From contig JAJZMF010000036.1 of NCBI GenBank assembly GCA_021850325.1, positions 48,057 to 112,056 on the forward strand: 64,000 bases of DNA, given 5' to 3'. Numbering within the stretch: position 1 is the first letter of the stretch; each line of letters starts with the position of its first letter. A program made the translations under genes and the position numbers. The notes under the pieces are model-generated. The model was not told the DNA's origin and did no database searches. It saw only the letters and a program-made list of their open reading frames with translations. Shown piece by piece: positions 18,980-28,659 of the stretch. The DNA comes from Actinomycetes bacterium (GTDB lineage: Bacteria > Actinomycetota > Acidimicrobiia > Acidimicrobiales > Palsa-688).

Positions 18980-20355
18980 GCACGAAAATCTGGTACTGCG
19001 CCAGTTGTGGCTACGAGGTGAGCACGCGGGGCCGTTGCCACAGCTGTGGCCAGCGTCTGGTGGCCTCGCCCCTGCCCGAGCTCGAGTCGGGCCCTGACGA
19101 CGACGAGGTCGGTTACCGGCTCGACCAGTGGGACGACCTGACGAGGGGCCGGCTCATCGGGGCCCTGGCCGGCGCCGGCGTGCTCCACCGCTTCGAGGAC
19201 GAGGAGCTGGTCGTGCTCGCCGTCGACGAGCCGGAGGTGGACCGCATCGTCGAGCGCGTCAGCGGTGCTGGTGCCGGCCTCGACGAGGAGGACGAAGAGG
19301 CGGAGCCCGTTGCCGAGGGGGACGCCAATGCGGCGCGCGAGGTGTACGAGGCCGCCCGTCGACTGCGTGACGACCCCACCGACATGCAGGCGGACGGTGC
19401 CCTCAGCGAAGCTTCCGCCCTGCTCTTCGCTGCGGACCGTCTTCCGGGGACAGACGAGGCCCACCTGGCTGCGCTGGGCCGGGTCACGCGGCGCCTCCTG
19501 GGCGCCCTGGGGGCAGACGAGGCGCTCGAGGACGAGATCCGCCATCAGGCCGACGTGCTGTGCCGCCTGACTGCCCCCGCCGCCGGTTTGGAACAGGTCG
19601 GCCAGGAGGCGGCAAGGGCCCGGGCCAGTCTCGAGGCCGGGGCCAGGCAGAAGGGCCGCCAGGTGGAGCTCCCCCATTCGAGGGTGACGCCGGCCGGTGA
19701 GATGGTGCTGGTGCCGGGGACCGAGGCGGACCTCTTGGAGCTGGGCGAACGCGGCGGCGGCGTGCCGGGTGAAGCCACGGCCGGGCCCGGTGGCGACGAA
19801 CCGGGGACCGGGAGCGGAGCCCCCACGCCGGCAGTCCCGACCGGTGCCGTCCCTGACGAGGAGCTGGACGAGGACCTGGACGAGGAGGAAGCGGACGACG
19901 CCAGCGGGGAGCTGGTGTTCGAGCTGGGCGAATGGCTGCCCGAGCAACGGGTCGAGCTTTCACTGCTCCTCGAGGGAGCTGGGGTCTCCTACAACTGGGA
20001 CGGGCCCGACCTGACGGTGGCCGAGGAGCATGAAGCCGAGGTCGAGGGTATGTTCGGTCTCGTCCCGGGATTGGCCGACGAGGACGATGAGGCCCGTTAC
20101 CGCTTGATCGAGGAGCTGTTCGCGGCCGTCGGCCGCCTCGCGAACGACCCGATGAGCGAGGAGCGTCAACAGGTCTTCCTGGGAGCAGTGGGGGCGGTGG
20201 AGCAACCCACGCCGGTGGGCGTCGACGACGCCTACTGGTGGAGGGTGCGCAGCCAGGGACGTGCCCTGGTGGCAGCCATCGAGGGCACGGGGAGGCCGGA
20301 CGAGATATCGCGGGACGCCTCGCTGCTGGCCGAGATGCTCCACGAGATGGTCTGA
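18976..20355 (+). CDS. Unrecognised zinc-ribbon protein with an internally duplicated module
   Basis: I do not recognise this 459-residue acidic protein. The N-terminus is a zinc ribbon: C8 and C11 (CASC), C21 and C24 (CHSC). Two similar modules follow, at about 47-198 and 314-459. Each begins with an LxxW strand-helix unit: YRLDQWDD then ALAGAGVLHRFEDEELVV, against FELGEWLP then LLEGAGVSYNWDGPDLTV. Each continues into a helical part with a matching phrase (RRLRDDP versus GRLANDP). The linker between them is Pro/Gly/Glu-rich. The GTG start overlaps the stop of the upstream flavoprotein by four bases (GTGA), so the two are translationally coupled. Confidence 0.75.
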   Translation: MSTKIWYCASCGYEVSTRGRCHSCGQRLVASPLPELESGPDDDEVGYRLDQWDDLTRGRLIGALAGAGVLHRFEDEELVVLAVDEPEVDRIVERVSGAGAGLDEEDEEAEPVAEGDANAAREVYEAARRLRDDPTDMQADGALSEASALLFAADRLPGTDEAHLAALGRVTRRLLGALGADEALEDEIRHQADVLCRLTAPAAGLEQVGQEAARARASLEAGARQKGRQVELPHSRVTPAGEMVLVPGTEADLLELGERGGGVPGEATAGPGGDEPGTGSGAPTPAVPTGAVPDEELDEDLDEEEADDASGELVFELGEWLPEQRVELSLLLEGAGVSYNWDGPDLTVAEEHEAEVEGMFGLVPGLADEDDEARYRLIEELFAAVGRLANDPMSEERQQVFLGAVGAVEQPTPVGVDDAYWWRVRSQGRALVAAIEGTGRPDEISRDASLLAEMLHEMV

Positions 20356-20360
20356 GGCCC

Positions 20361-20993
20361 TTGGTCCCCTTCGCCTTGTTGCTGGCCCCCGGGGCCGGTG
20401 CCGGGCGGGACCAGGAGGGCCTGGTCGCCATAGACCGTCAGGTTGCGGCCATGGGCGGGCTGACCCGCCGCATGGACTTCCCGTACCGCCTGGCCGGCCG
20501 GCGTGCGCCTGACCGGCCCGAGGTCCTCGTGGCCGCCGTCCGGCGGGAGGCGGAGGCGCTGTGGGCCGCTCCCGGGCCGGGCGCCGGGCTTACGTACCTC
20601 GGTGGCCGGTCGATGGGGGCCAGGATGTGCTCCATGGCCGTGGCCGAGGGCCTGCCAGCGGCCGGTCTGGTGATGGTGAGCTACCCGTTGCACCCCCCAG
20701 GTCGTCCCGAGAGCCTACGCACGGCGCACTTCGGCCGGCTCGACGTGCCCTGCCTGTTCGTGTCGGGCAGCCGCGACGCTTTCGCCACCGCCGAGGAGCT
20801 CGAGCGGGAGACGGCCGCCATACCCGGGCCCGTCGAGGTGCACGTGCTCGACGGGGGTGACCACGGCCTGGCCCGTCGGGAAGGCGTCGTGGCCGGGGTC
20901 GTGGCCGACTGGCTCGGGCGCCAGGTCGCCCCCGGTTCGCCGGCCAGGCCTTCAGAGGCGGCGGCCCGGGCCGGAGAGATCAGGCGTTCGTAG
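20361..20993 (+). CDS. Alpha/beta hydrolase, KANL3/Tex30-like
   Basis: This is a predicted serine hydrolase of about 210 residues. It shows an N-terminal strand and oxyanion region (LLLAPGAGAGRDQ), the nucleophile elbow GRSMGARM, and a C-terminal acid/histidine region (SGSRDAFAT and DGGDHGLA). The family contains dienelactone-hydrolase-like proteins with mostly unknown substrates. TTG 20361 just after the previous stop gives a normal N-terminus; no better start exists in frame downstream of that stop. The 3' end overlaps the convergent M20 peptidase gene by 14 bases. Confidence 0.7.
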   Translation: MVPFALLLAPGAGAGRDQEGLVAIDRQVAAMGGLTRRMDFPYRLAGRRAPDRPEVLVAAVRREAEALWAAPGPGAGLTYLGGRSMGARMCSMAVAEGLPAAGLVMVSYPLHPPGRPESLRTAHFGRLDVPCLFVSGSRDAFATAEELERETAAIPGPVEVHVLDGGDHGLARREGVVAGVVADWLGRQVAPGSPARPSEAAARAGEIRRS

Positions 20994-22182
20994 CCCAGCC
21001 GGGGCCGAACGAGGCGTAGAGGGTGGCGAAGGCCGCCGTCGCCTGTACCAGTTGAGGGATGCTCACCCACTCGTCGATGCTGTGGGCTTGAGCGATGTCA
21101 CCAGGGCCGCACACCACGGCCGGCGTGCCGCCCTGGTTGCGGATGAACCGGGCATCGGTGGTGAAGCTCATCCCGATGGTGGGCGGTTCGTAGCCCAGGA
21201 CGAGCCCGAGGCTGCTGCGTACCAGGTGGGCGAAGGGATGGTCGGGGCTCATCTCGGAGCCCTCGCCGAAGTCGTCCACCACCATTTCGAAGTCCACATC
21301 GGCCAGGTCGGCTGCATCGAGCTTCGCCCGCAAACCCGCCACCGCGTCCTCTCGGGTAACCCCGGGCAGTATGCGCCGGTCGAAGCCCACGGACGCCTGT
21401 TCGGCGACCACATTGACTGCGCTGCCACCGTGCACCGTGCCCACGTTGGCTGTGGGACGGCCGAGCAGCGGGTGCTCACGGTCCCCGAAGTCGGCTGCAT
21501 GGATGGCGAGGACGAGGCGGGCGGCATGCTCGACTGCGGAGACGCCCTCTCGCGGCCGGCTCCCGTGGCCGGGGCGGCCTCTGACCTCCAGGCGCCCCTG
21601 GAGCAGCCCCCGCTCGGCTACGCAGACCGCCAGCCCGGTCGGTTCGGGTACCAGGGCGGCGTCCGCCTCGAGCAGCCCCGCGTCCATGAGGGCGCGTGTC
21701 CCGAGACCGCCACCGCGCTCCTCGTCAGCGACGAACTGGAAGACGATGTCGCAGGGCCGCGCCAGTCCCGTTGCTTCCAGGGTGGCCAGCGCCCTGACGG
21801 CGGCGGCCAGGCCGCCCTTCATGTCTGCGGTCCCCCTGCCGTAGAGCCTGTCGCCGACCACCGTCGGCTCGAAGGGTGCCCGGGACCATCTGTCCGGCAC
21901 CACCGGTACGACGTCGGTGTGGGCGTTGACTATGAGCACCGGCACGTGACCGCCGGGCGGGGCTGGCTGCTGGGCCGGCACGCGGGCCAGGAGGGACAGG
22001 CGGCCGGGAGACGGCTCCACCTCCTGCCAGCTCGCGGCCCAGGGCGCGAGCGCAGCCCGGAGGACCTCTGACGTGGCGCGTTCGTTCCCCGGCGGGTTGG
22101 CGGTCGCCACGGCAACGAGCTCGCTCGTCAGGTCGACCAGGCGGCCCGTGTCGACCAGTTCGGTACTGACCACGCGTGCCAC
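20980..22182 (-). CDS. M20 family metallopeptidase (ArgE/DapE/succinyl-diaminopimelate desuccinylase-like)
   Basis: The 400-residue protein has the di-zinc site of the M20 family: NAHTDVVP, GRGTADMKGG, and the catalytic/metal glutamates in FVADEERGG. The dimerisation/lid domain (starting around VAERGLLQG) is present. Members deacylate N-acyl amino acids or small dipeptides (ArgE, DapE, carboxypeptidase G2, acetyl-ornithine). The sequence alone does not identify the substrate. The GTG start at 22180-22182 lies six bases after the glgP stop with an overlapping GAGG ribosome-binding site, so it is probably in the glgP transcript. Confidence 0.85.
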   Translation of the reverse strand: MARVVSTELVDTGRLVDLTSELVAVATANPPGNERATSEVLRAALAPWAASWQEVEPSPGRLSLLARVPAQQPAPPGGHVPVLIVNAHTDVVPVVPDRWSRAPFEPTVVGDRLYGRGTADMKGGLAAAVRALATLEATGLARPCDIVFQFVADEERGGGLGTRALMDAGLLEADAALVPEPTGLAVCVAERGLLQGRLEVRGRPGHGSRPREGVSAVEHAARLVLAIHAADFGDREHPLLGRPTANVGTVHGGSAVNVVAEQASVGFDRRILPGVTREDAVAGLRAKLDAADLADVDFEMVVDDFGEGSEMSPDHPFAHLVRSSLGLVLGYEPPTIGMSFTTDARFIRNQGGTPAVVCGPGDIAQAHSIDEWVSIPQLVQATAAFATLYASFGPGWATNA

Positions 22183-22188
22183 CCGGCC

Positions 22189-24729
22189 TCAGTTCGCCCT
22201 TGCCCAGGCGACACAGCCCATCTCGGCCGGCACGCTCAGGTCGGGGTGGGAGGGCATGACCCGGACGGTGAAACCGTGACGACCGGCGTTGTCGCAGACG
22301 AAGCTGCCCCGCCAAGTGGTCCGGGCGGACCTGTTCCCGTCCACCTCCATTGGCACCACCCGCCAGTCGGAGAGCTCGTCGTCCCCAGTGACCGGCCCGT
22401 GCAGCAACTGGACGGTGACGTCGTCCGGGGTGAGGGAGCCCAGGTCCACCTCTGCGACCGCGTGCTGGGTCGCGCCCAGGTCGGCCACGGGGGACGTGGA
22501 ATCGATCTCCACCGACACCACGCTGACCTCGGGCCAGTGGGCGCAGACCCTCTGCTTCCAGCGGGCCAGGGCCCTGGCCCGGGCGTAGTTGTCGCTGCTC
22601 AGGGCTTCGGCTCGGACTGCCATCGGCTCGTACATCAGGCTCACGTAGTCCCGCACCATGCGTGATGCCTGCACCCGGGGGCCGAGGGAGCACAGTGAGT
22701 CCTTGATGCGGGCCACCCACTGACGGGGGTAGCGGTCGCTGCCCCGGTCGTAGTACAGGGGTACGACCTGGCGCTCCAGGAGCTCGAAGAGGCTGTTGGC
22801 CTCCACCTCGTCACGACGTTGCAGGTCGCTGTAGGACTCTGCCGAGGCGATCTGCCACCCGTTGCCGCCGTCGAACATCTCGTCCCACCAGCCATCGGAG
22901 ACCGAGCAGTTGAGGCCACCGTTGAGGGCCGCCTTCTGCCCGCTGGTGCCGCTGGCCTCCATGGGCCGCCGAGGGTTGTTCAGCCACACGTCGGAGCCCT
23001 GGAGCAGTGTCCGGGCCACGGCTATGTCGTAGTCGGCGATGAAGGCGACCCGGTGCCGGACATCGGGGTCCCGGGCGAACTGGAGTATCTGGCGGATCAT
23101 CTCCTTGCCCAGGTCGTCTGCAGGATGGGCCTTACCCGCGAAGATGAGCTGCACGGGGCGCCTGGGGTCCAGCAGCAGGGCCTTCAGACGATCGGGCTGG
23201 GAAAGCAGCAGGGTGGCCCGCTTGTAGGAGGCGAAACGGCGGGCGAAGCCGATCGTCAGCACGGTGGGGTCGAGGACCTCGTCGGCCCAGGCGGCATCGA
23301 TGGGGGTGACCCCCTGGTCCAGCAGGGAGGCTTTGAGCCGGGCGCGGACGAAGGTGACCAGCGCCTCCTTGCCCTGCTCGCGGGCCCGCCACAGCTCGTC
23401 GTCCCGGGCCTCGCTGATGCGCGCCCAATCGGCGGGCCCGGCATCCTCCCACGAGGGGTTGATGTACTTGGTGAACAGGTCGTTCATGGCCGGCGACACC
23501 CAGGTACGGCCGTGCACCCCGTTGGTCACGGAGCCGATGGGGACCTCGGGCAGCGGTACGGCCGGGTACAGCTGCTGGAACATCGCCCTACTGGTCTCGC
23601 CGTGCAACCTGGCCACGCCATTGGCCATGCTGGCCAGGCGGAGGCCCATGACAGCCATGTTGAACGGGGCGCTGGACGGCTCGCCCGGCGCGTGGCCGAG
23701 GGTCATCAGTTCGGCCATGCCCACCCCGCACTCCTGTGCCCAACCTGAGAAGTACTTCTCCATCAGCTCGCCCGGGAAGCGGTCGATGCCGGCGGGGACC
23801 GGTGTGTGGGTGGTGAAGAGCGTGCCCGTACGGGCGGCCTCTATGGCGTCGTTGAAGTCGAGGCCGTGCTCGGTCACCAGCTGCCGTACCCGCTCCAGGC
23901 CCAGGAAGCCGGCGTGACCTTCGTTCGAGTGGAAGATCTGCGGGTTCTCGCCCAGTGCGTCCAGGGCCCGCACACCGCCGATGCCGAGCAGTACCTCCTG
24001 GCGGAGGCGGTGCTCGGTGCCGCCGCCGTAAAGGCGGTCGGTGACGCGGCGCAGCTCGTCGCTGTTCTCGTCGATGTTGGCGTCGAGCAGGTACAGGGTG
24101 ACGCGGCCCACGGTGGCGACCCAGATACGTGCCGACAGGGGCTGGCCGGCCAGGTCCACGGTCACCCGGGTGCCCTCGATGGGGGTCAGAGCCATGGCAT
24201 GGGGGTCGAGGACCGGGTAGCGCTCCTCCTGCCAGCCGTCTGCGTTCAGCCTCTGGCGGAAGTAGCCCTCCCGGTAGAGCAGGCCCACACCCACCATGGG
24301 CACCCCGAGGCTGCTGGCGGCCTTCAGGTGGTCGCCGGCCAGGATGCCCAGCCCACCCGAGTACTGGGGGAGGGCCTCGGCGATGCCGAACTCAGGTGAG
24401 AAGTAGGCCACCTTGACCAGGTCGGACCGGCCGCGGTTCTGGAACCACCGGGGCACGCTCAGGTAACGGCGCAGGTCGGCATGGATCTCTCCCAGGAACG
24501 ACATGAAGGCGGTGTCCTTGGACAGCGCCTCCAGCCGCTCCCGGGCCACCAGGGACAGCACCCGTACGGGGTCGTGCTGGGTCTGCTCCCAGAGATGGGG
24601 GTCGACCCAGCGGAAGAGGTCGCGTGTGCGCTCGTCCCAGGACCAGCGCAGGTTGAACGCCAGCTCCTGCAGCGGCGAGAGCGGTTCCGGCAGGCGCGCC
24701 CTGACGGTGAAGCTCCTGAAGGCTTTCAT
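22189..24729 (-). CDS. glgP: Alpha-1,4-glucan phosphorylase
   Basis: This phosphorylase releases glucose-1-phosphate from the non-reducing ends of alpha-1,4-glucan. The 846-residue protein is of the shorter bacterial GT35 type (as Rv1328). It has a PLP-dependent core with LPQYSGGLGILAGDHLK, FHSNEGHAGFLGLER and the C-terminal PLP region (NPRRPMEASGTSGQKAALNG). ATG 24729 gives the MKAF N-terminus that matches the M. tuberculosis protein (MKAL). TTG 24747 upstream has a G-rich ribosome-binding site but would overlap the promoter hexamer. It is divergent from glgE, so degradation and synthesis of glucan start from one intergenic region. Confidence 0.95.
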   Translation of the reverse strand: MKAFRSFTVRARLPEPLSPLQELAFNLRWSWDERTRDLFRWVDPHLWEQTQHDPVRVLSLVARERLEALSKDTAFMSFLGEIHADLRRYLSVPRWFQNRGRSDLVKVAYFSPEFGIAEALPQYSGGLGILAGDHLKAASSLGVPMVGVGLLYREGYFRQRLNADGWQEERYPVLDPHAMALTPIEGTRVTVDLAGQPLSARIWVATVGRVTLYLLDANIDENSDELRRVTDRLYGGGTEHRLRQEVLLGIGGVRALDALGENPQIFHSNEGHAGFLGLERVRQLVTEHGLDFNDAIEAARTGTLFTTHTPVPAGIDRFPGELMEKYFSGWAQECGVGMAELMTLGHAPGEPSSAPFNMAVMGLRLASMANGVARLHGETSRAMFQQLYPAVPLPEVPIGSVTNGVHGRTWVSPAMNDLFTKYINPSWEDAGPADWARISEARDDELWRAREQGKEALVTFVRARLKASLLDQGVTPIDAAWADEVLDPTVLTIGFARRFASYKRATLLLSQPDRLKALLLDPRRPVQLIFAGKAHPADDLGKEMIRQILQFARDPDVRHRVAFIADYDIAVARTLLQGSDVWLNNPRRPMEASGTSGQKAALNGGLNCSVSDGWWDEMFDGGNGWQIASAESYSDLQRRDEVEANSLFELLERQVVPLYYDRGSDRYPRQWVARIKDSLCSLGPRVQASRMVRDYVSLMYEPMAVRAEALSSDNYARARALARWKQRVCAHWPEVSVVSVEIDSTSPVADLGATQHAVAEVDLGSLTPDDVTVQLLHGPVTGDDELSDWRVVPMEVDGNRSARTTWRGSFVCDNAGRHGFTVRVMPSHPDLSVPAEMGCVAWARAN

Positions 24730-24737
24730 CCTGGGCC

Positions 24738-24743
24738 AAGGTA
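24738..24743 (-). promoter_or_regulatory. Leaderless-type -10 for glgP
   Basis: Read on the minus strand the hexamer is TACCTT, ending eight bases before ATG 24729. This supports the ATG over the upstream TTG. Confidence 0.4.
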
Positions 24744-24798
24744 GCAACTCGCCCCCCCTTCCACCCGCGCAGGGGTAGGCAAGGTCGATATGCCCCTA

Positions 24799-24804
24799 TA
24801 GCGT
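24799..24804 (+). promoter_or_regulatory. Leaderless-type -10 for the glgE operon
   Basis: TAGCGT ends eight bases before ATG 24813. TAGGCA at 24776-24781, 17 bases upstream, is a fair -35 (four of six). An AGAGG directly before the start could also act as a ribosome-binding site if transcription begins earlier. Confidence 0.45.
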
Positions 24805-24812
24805 AGAGGTCG

Positions 24813-26918
24813 ATGACGACTGAAGTACCAGGGACGAGGCCAGCCCGCCGCCAACAGTCCTCCTGGCCCCAGGCGGTCGGCAAAGGCGCGGGTGCCGCGT
24901 CCCGGGCCCTGGTCGGCGCCGTGGAAGTCGCCTCCCAGCCGGCCGGGCCGGCCGGCCGGCCGGCCCCGCCAGACCGCCCGGGTGGGCTGTACAGGCTCGT
25001 GGTCCAGGACGTACGGCCCGCCACCCCGCACGGCTACCCCGCCAAAGCCCTGGTCGGCGACACCGTGCCTGTGTCGGCCAACGTGTTCCGCGACGGCCAC
25101 GACGTCATTGCCGCCCAGGTCGAGCTCCGCCGGGGGGACCTCGTGGTGTGCCGGGCCAGGCTCGAGCACCTGGGGAACGACGAGTGGAGGGGACCGGTCC
25201 GGGCGACCGAGCCGGGGCCCCACCAACTCGTCGTCATGGCCTGGACGGACCGTTACGCCACCTGGGCGCACAAGGCGGCGGTCAAGCTGGCGGCACGCCA
25301 GGACGTCTCGGTGGAGATCGCCGAGGGGCTCGTCCTCCTGCGCGAGTGGCAGGCCCTGGTGGGCCACGAGGTGCCACCTGTGGTCGCCCACGCCCTGGCC
25401 ATGCTGGCTGATGAGGCTGCTGACGAGCCCAGTCGGGTCAACCCGGCCCTGGCGGCCGGCGTCGCCCATGCCCTGAGCGGGCCCCTGCTGGCCACGGACC
25501 TCACGACCGCCACGGTGGAGCTGTGGGTGGACAGGCGCCGAGCGGGCGTGGGCGCCTGGTACGAGCTGTTCCCGCGCAGTTCCGGTGGCCTTCGAGGGGC
25601 AGCGGCCCAGGTCCCCCGCCTGGCCGGGCTCGGGTTCGACGTCCTCTACCTGCCACCCGTGCACCCCATCGGCCGCACCTTCCGCAAAGGGCGCAACAAC
25701 TCGCTCGACGCCGGCCCTGAGGACCCGGGGAGCCCGTGGGCCATCGGGTCGGAGGAGGGGGGCCACCTCGCCCTGCACCCCGACCTGGGGGACTTCGACG
25801 ACTTCGACCACCTCGTACGTACTGCGGCCGACCACGACATGGAGGTGGCGCTCGACTACGCCTTGAACTGCTCGCCTGACCACCCGTGGGTACGCGAGCA
25901 CCCGGAATGGTTCTACCACCGCCCGGACGGGTCGATCGCCTACGCCGAGAACCCCCCCAAGAAGTACCAGGACATCTACCCGCTGAACTTCTGGCCCCCC
26001 GACGAGCGCGACCGTCAGGCCCTGTGGGAGGCCTGCAGGGAGATATTCGACTTCTGGGCCGACCGGGGCGTGCGCATCTTCAGGGTGGACAACCCGCACA
26101 CCAAGCCTTTCGCGTTCTGGGAGTGGGTCATAGGCCGGCTGCACAGGGAACGGCCGGACCTGGTCTTCCTGGCCGAGGCCTTCACCAGGCCCAAGGTCAT
26201 GGCCCGCCTGGCCGAGGTGGGCTTCAGCCAGAGCTACACCTACTTCACCTGGAGGACGGCCCAGTACGGGCCCGAGGGCCTCCGTACCTATGTGGAGGAG
26301 CTGGCTGGTGGCCCGCTGGCCGACTACATGCGCCCCAACTTCTGGCCCAGCACCCCGGACATCCTCTCCGGCCCCCTGCGCAACGGGCCGCCCGCGGCCT
26401 TCGCCCTGCGTTACGTGCTGGCCGCTACCCTGTCGCCGCTCTACGGCGTGTACAGCGGCTACGAACTGTACGAGAACGAGCCGGCCTCGCCTGACAACGA
26501 GGAGTACATGTGGTCGGAGAAGTACCAGCTGTGCGAGCGCGACTTCGACCGGCCCGGTTCGCTGTCCCCCTTGTTCGCGGCCGTCAACTCCCTGAGGAGG
26601 CGCCACCCGGCGTTCTCCCGCCTGCAGGGCGTCCACTTCCACGGGTCTGACAACCCCAACGTGATGGCCTACTCCAAGACGTCCGAGGACGGTCGGGACG
26701 TCGTCCTCATGGTTGTGACGCTCGACCCCCACAGCGCCCAACAGGCGAACCTCCGGCTGGACACCGCCGTGCTCGGAGCCCCCGGGGACCGTCCGTTCGT
26801 GGTGCGTGACGAGCTCTCCGGCGAGCAGTACACCTGGGGTGCCAACCCCTATGTCCGGCTCGACCCCTTCCGGAGGGTGGCGCACGCCCTGGTGCCCGTG
26901 CCCGCAGCGGAGGCCTGA
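24813..26918 (+). CDS. glgE: Alpha-1,4-glucan:maltose-1-phosphate maltosyltransferase
   Basis: GlgE (GH13) extends alpha-1,4-glucan by transferring maltosyl units from maltose-1-phosphate. The 701-residue protein has the N-terminal beta-sandwich domains, then the GH13 barrel with PPVHPIGRTFRKGRNN, the predicted nucleophile D426 in FRVDNPHTKP, and acid/base E455 in FLAEAFTRP. The 29-residue spacing of these two matches characterised GlgE. A 60-residue Ala/Pro/Gly-rich N-terminal extension precedes the first domain. It heads an operon with treS, mak and glgB. In mycobacteria maltose-1-phosphate becomes toxic when GlgE is lost. Confidence 0.96.
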   Translation: MTTEVPGTRPARRQQSSWPQAVGKGAGAASRALVGAVEVASQPAGPAGRPAPPDRPGGLYRLVVQDVRPATPHGYPAKALVGDTVPVSANVFRDGHDVIAAQVELRRGDLVVCRARLEHLGNDEWRGPVRATEPGPHQLVVMAWTDRYATWAHKAAVKLAARQDVSVEIAEGLVLLREWQALVGHEVPPVVAHALAMLADEAADEPSRVNPALAAGVAHALSGPLLATDLTTATVELWVDRRRAGVGAWYELFPRSSGGLRGAAAQVPRLAGLGFDVLYLPPVHPIGRTFRKGRNNSLDAGPEDPGSPWAIGSEEGGHLALHPDLGDFDDFDHLVRTAADHDMEVALDYALNCSPDHPWVREHPEWFYHRPDGSIAYAENPPKKYQDIYPLNFWPPDERDRQALWEACREIFDFWADRGVRIFRVDNPHTKPFAFWEWVIGRLHRERPDLVFLAEAFTRPKVMARLAEVGFSQSYTYFTWRTAQYGPEGLRTYVEELAGGPLADYMRPNFWPSTPDILSGPLRNGPPAAFALRYVLAATLSPLYGVYSGYELYENEPASPDNEEYMWSEKYQLCERDFDRPGSLSPLFAAVNSLRRRHPAFSRLQGVHFHGSDNPNVMAYSKTSEDGRDVVLMVVTLDPHSAQQANLRLDTAVLGAPGDRPFVVRDELSGEQYTWGANPYVRLDPFRRVAHALVPVPAAEA

Positions 26919-26921
26919 GCG

Positions 26922-28658
26922 GTGGCCCCGGGTGAGAGGGTCTCCGGCACCGCGAGCGCCGACGTCCGCTGGTACCAGCGGGCCGTCTTCTACGAGGTCC
27001 TCGTGCGTGGCTTCCACGACTCCAACGACGACGGCTCAGGGGACATCCAGGGACTGGTCGGCAAGCTGGACTACCTGCAGTGGCTCGGCGTCGACTGCAT
27101 CTGGCTGCTGCCCTTCTACCAGTCGCCCCTGCGCGACGGCGGCTACGACATCTCCGACTACTGGACGGTCCTGCCCGAGTTCGGGCAGGTGGCAGACGTG
27201 GCCCAACTGGTCGACGAGTCCCACCGCCGGGGCATGAGGGTCATCGCCGACCTCGTGATGAACCACACCAGCGACCAGCACCCCTGGTTCGTGGAGTCCC
27301 GCCAGGACTCCACGAACCCAAAGGCGGACTGGTACGTCTGGAGCGACGACGACCAGCGCTACAGCCAGGTGCGCACGATATTCATCGACACCGAAAAATC
27401 CAACTGGGCATGGGACCCCCAGCGCGGCCAGTACTACTGGCACCGGTTCTTCTCCCATCAGCCCGACCTCAACTACGACAACCCCGACGTGGCCGACACC
27501 ATGCTCGACGTGGTCCGCTACTGGCTCGACGTGGGCCTCGACGGTTTCCGGCTCGATGCCGTGCCCTACCTGTTCGAGCGCGACGGCACGGACTGTGAGA
27601 ACCTCCCCGAGACGCACGCCTATCTGAGGCGGCTGCGCAAGGAGGTCGATTCCCTGTACCCGGGCAAGGTGCTCCTCGCCGAGGCGAACCAGTGGCCCGA
27701 GGACGTGGTCGAGTACTTCGGGAACGACGACGAGTGCCATATGTGCTTCCACTTCCCGCTGATGCCACGCATGTTCATGTCGGTCCGTCGTGAGCAGCGC
27801 TACCCCATCACCGAGATCCTGGCCCGCACCCCGGACATCCCCGACGGGTGCAGCTGGGGCATATTCCTGCGCAACCACGACGAGCTCACCCTGGAGATGG
27901 TGACCGACGAGGAGCGCGACTACATGTGGTCCGAGTACGCCAAAGACCCCAGGATGAAGCGCAACATCGGCATAGGCCGGAGGCTCGCCCCCCTGGTGGA
28001 CAACGACCGTCGCGTGGCCGAGCTCCTCCACTCCCTCCTGTTCAGCCTGCCCGGGTCCCCGGTCCTCTACTACGGCGACGAGATCGGGATGGGGGACAAC
28101 ATCTACCTGGGCGACCGGGACGGCGTGAGGACGCCGATGCAATGGGCACCCGACCGTAATGCCGGCTTCTCCCGGGCCGACTTCGCCCAGCTTTACCTCC
28201 CGCCGCTGATGGACCCCGTCTACGGTTACCAGGCCGTCAACGTGGAGGCGCAGATGCGCAACCCGAGCTCACTGCTCCACTGGATGCGCCGGATGCTGGA
28301 GGTGCGGGCCCAGCACCCGGTGTTCGGCACGGGCTCGATGGAGGTCGTCTCGACGGACAACCCCTCGGTGCTGGCCTACGTGCGCTCGTCCCTGCCCGCC
28401 GGAGAAGGAGGGGCGCACGGCACAACTGACGAAGCAGAGCTACGGGCGGACCACGTGCTCTGTGTCGGCAACCTGTCCCGCTTCGCCCAGCCGGCCCAGC
28501 TCCCGCTCCAGCGCTGGCAGGGCATGATGCCCATCGAGCTCACCGGTCGGGTGCCCTTTCCCCCTATCGGGGAACTGCCCTATTTCGTAACCCTGGCACC
28601 GTACGGGTTCTACTGGTTCGGCCTGGTCAGGCGGGCGACGAGCTCAACTGGAGGTTGA
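26922..28658 (+). CDS. treS: Trehalose synthase (maltose alpha-D-glucosyltransferase)
   Basis: TreS interconverts trehalose and maltose by intramolecular glucosyl transfer and feeds maltose to Mak. The 578-residue GH13 protein has the barrel signatures [23 protein letters not shown] and [12 protein letters not shown]. Its predicted nucleophile is D212 (FRLDAVPYL), with acid/base E254 (LLAEANQWP). The GTG start at 26922 follows the glgE stop by three bases. In many actinobacteria TreS is fused to or bound by the maltokinase; here the two are separate genes one base apart. Confidence 0.95.
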   Translation: MAPGERVSGTASADVRWYQRAVFYEVLVRGFHDSNDDGSGDIQGLVGKLDYLQWLGVDCIWLLPFYQSPLRDGGYDISDYWTVLPEFGQVADVAQLVDESHRRGMRVIADLVMNHTSDQHPWFVESRQDSTNPKADWYVWSDDDQRYSQVRTIFIDTEKSNWAWDPQRGQYYWHRFFSHQPDLNYDNPDVADTMLDVVRYWLDVGLDGFRLDAVPYLFERDGTDCENLPETHAYLRRLRKEVDSLYPGKVLLAEANQWPEDVVEYFGNDDECHMCFHFPLMPRMFMSVRREQRYPITEILARTPDIPDGCSWGIFLRNHDELTLEMVTDEERDYMWSEYAKDPRMKRNIGIGRRLAPLVDNDRRVAELLHSLLFSLPGSPVLYYGDEIGMGDNIYLGDRDGVRTPMQWAPDRNAGFSRADFAQLYLPPLMDPVYGYQAVNVEAQMRNPSSLLHWMRRMLEVRAQHPVFGTGSMEVVSTDNPSVLAYVRSSLPAGEGGAHGTTDEAELRADHVLCVGNLSRFAQPAQLPLQRWQGMMPIELTGRVPFPPIGELPYFVTLAPYGFYWFGLVRRATSSTGG

Positions 28659-28659
28659 C

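Noticed and set aside
24946..24964. CCGG-type short tandem repeat near the glgE start
   Set aside because: It is a coding low-complexity stretch (Pro/Ala/Gly) in a disordered N-terminus; nothing suggests a functional repeat.
24726..27017. 763-codon minus-strand frame opposite glgE
   Set aside because: It spans glgE end to end as a reverse-frame artefact of high third-position GC, with no domain motif.
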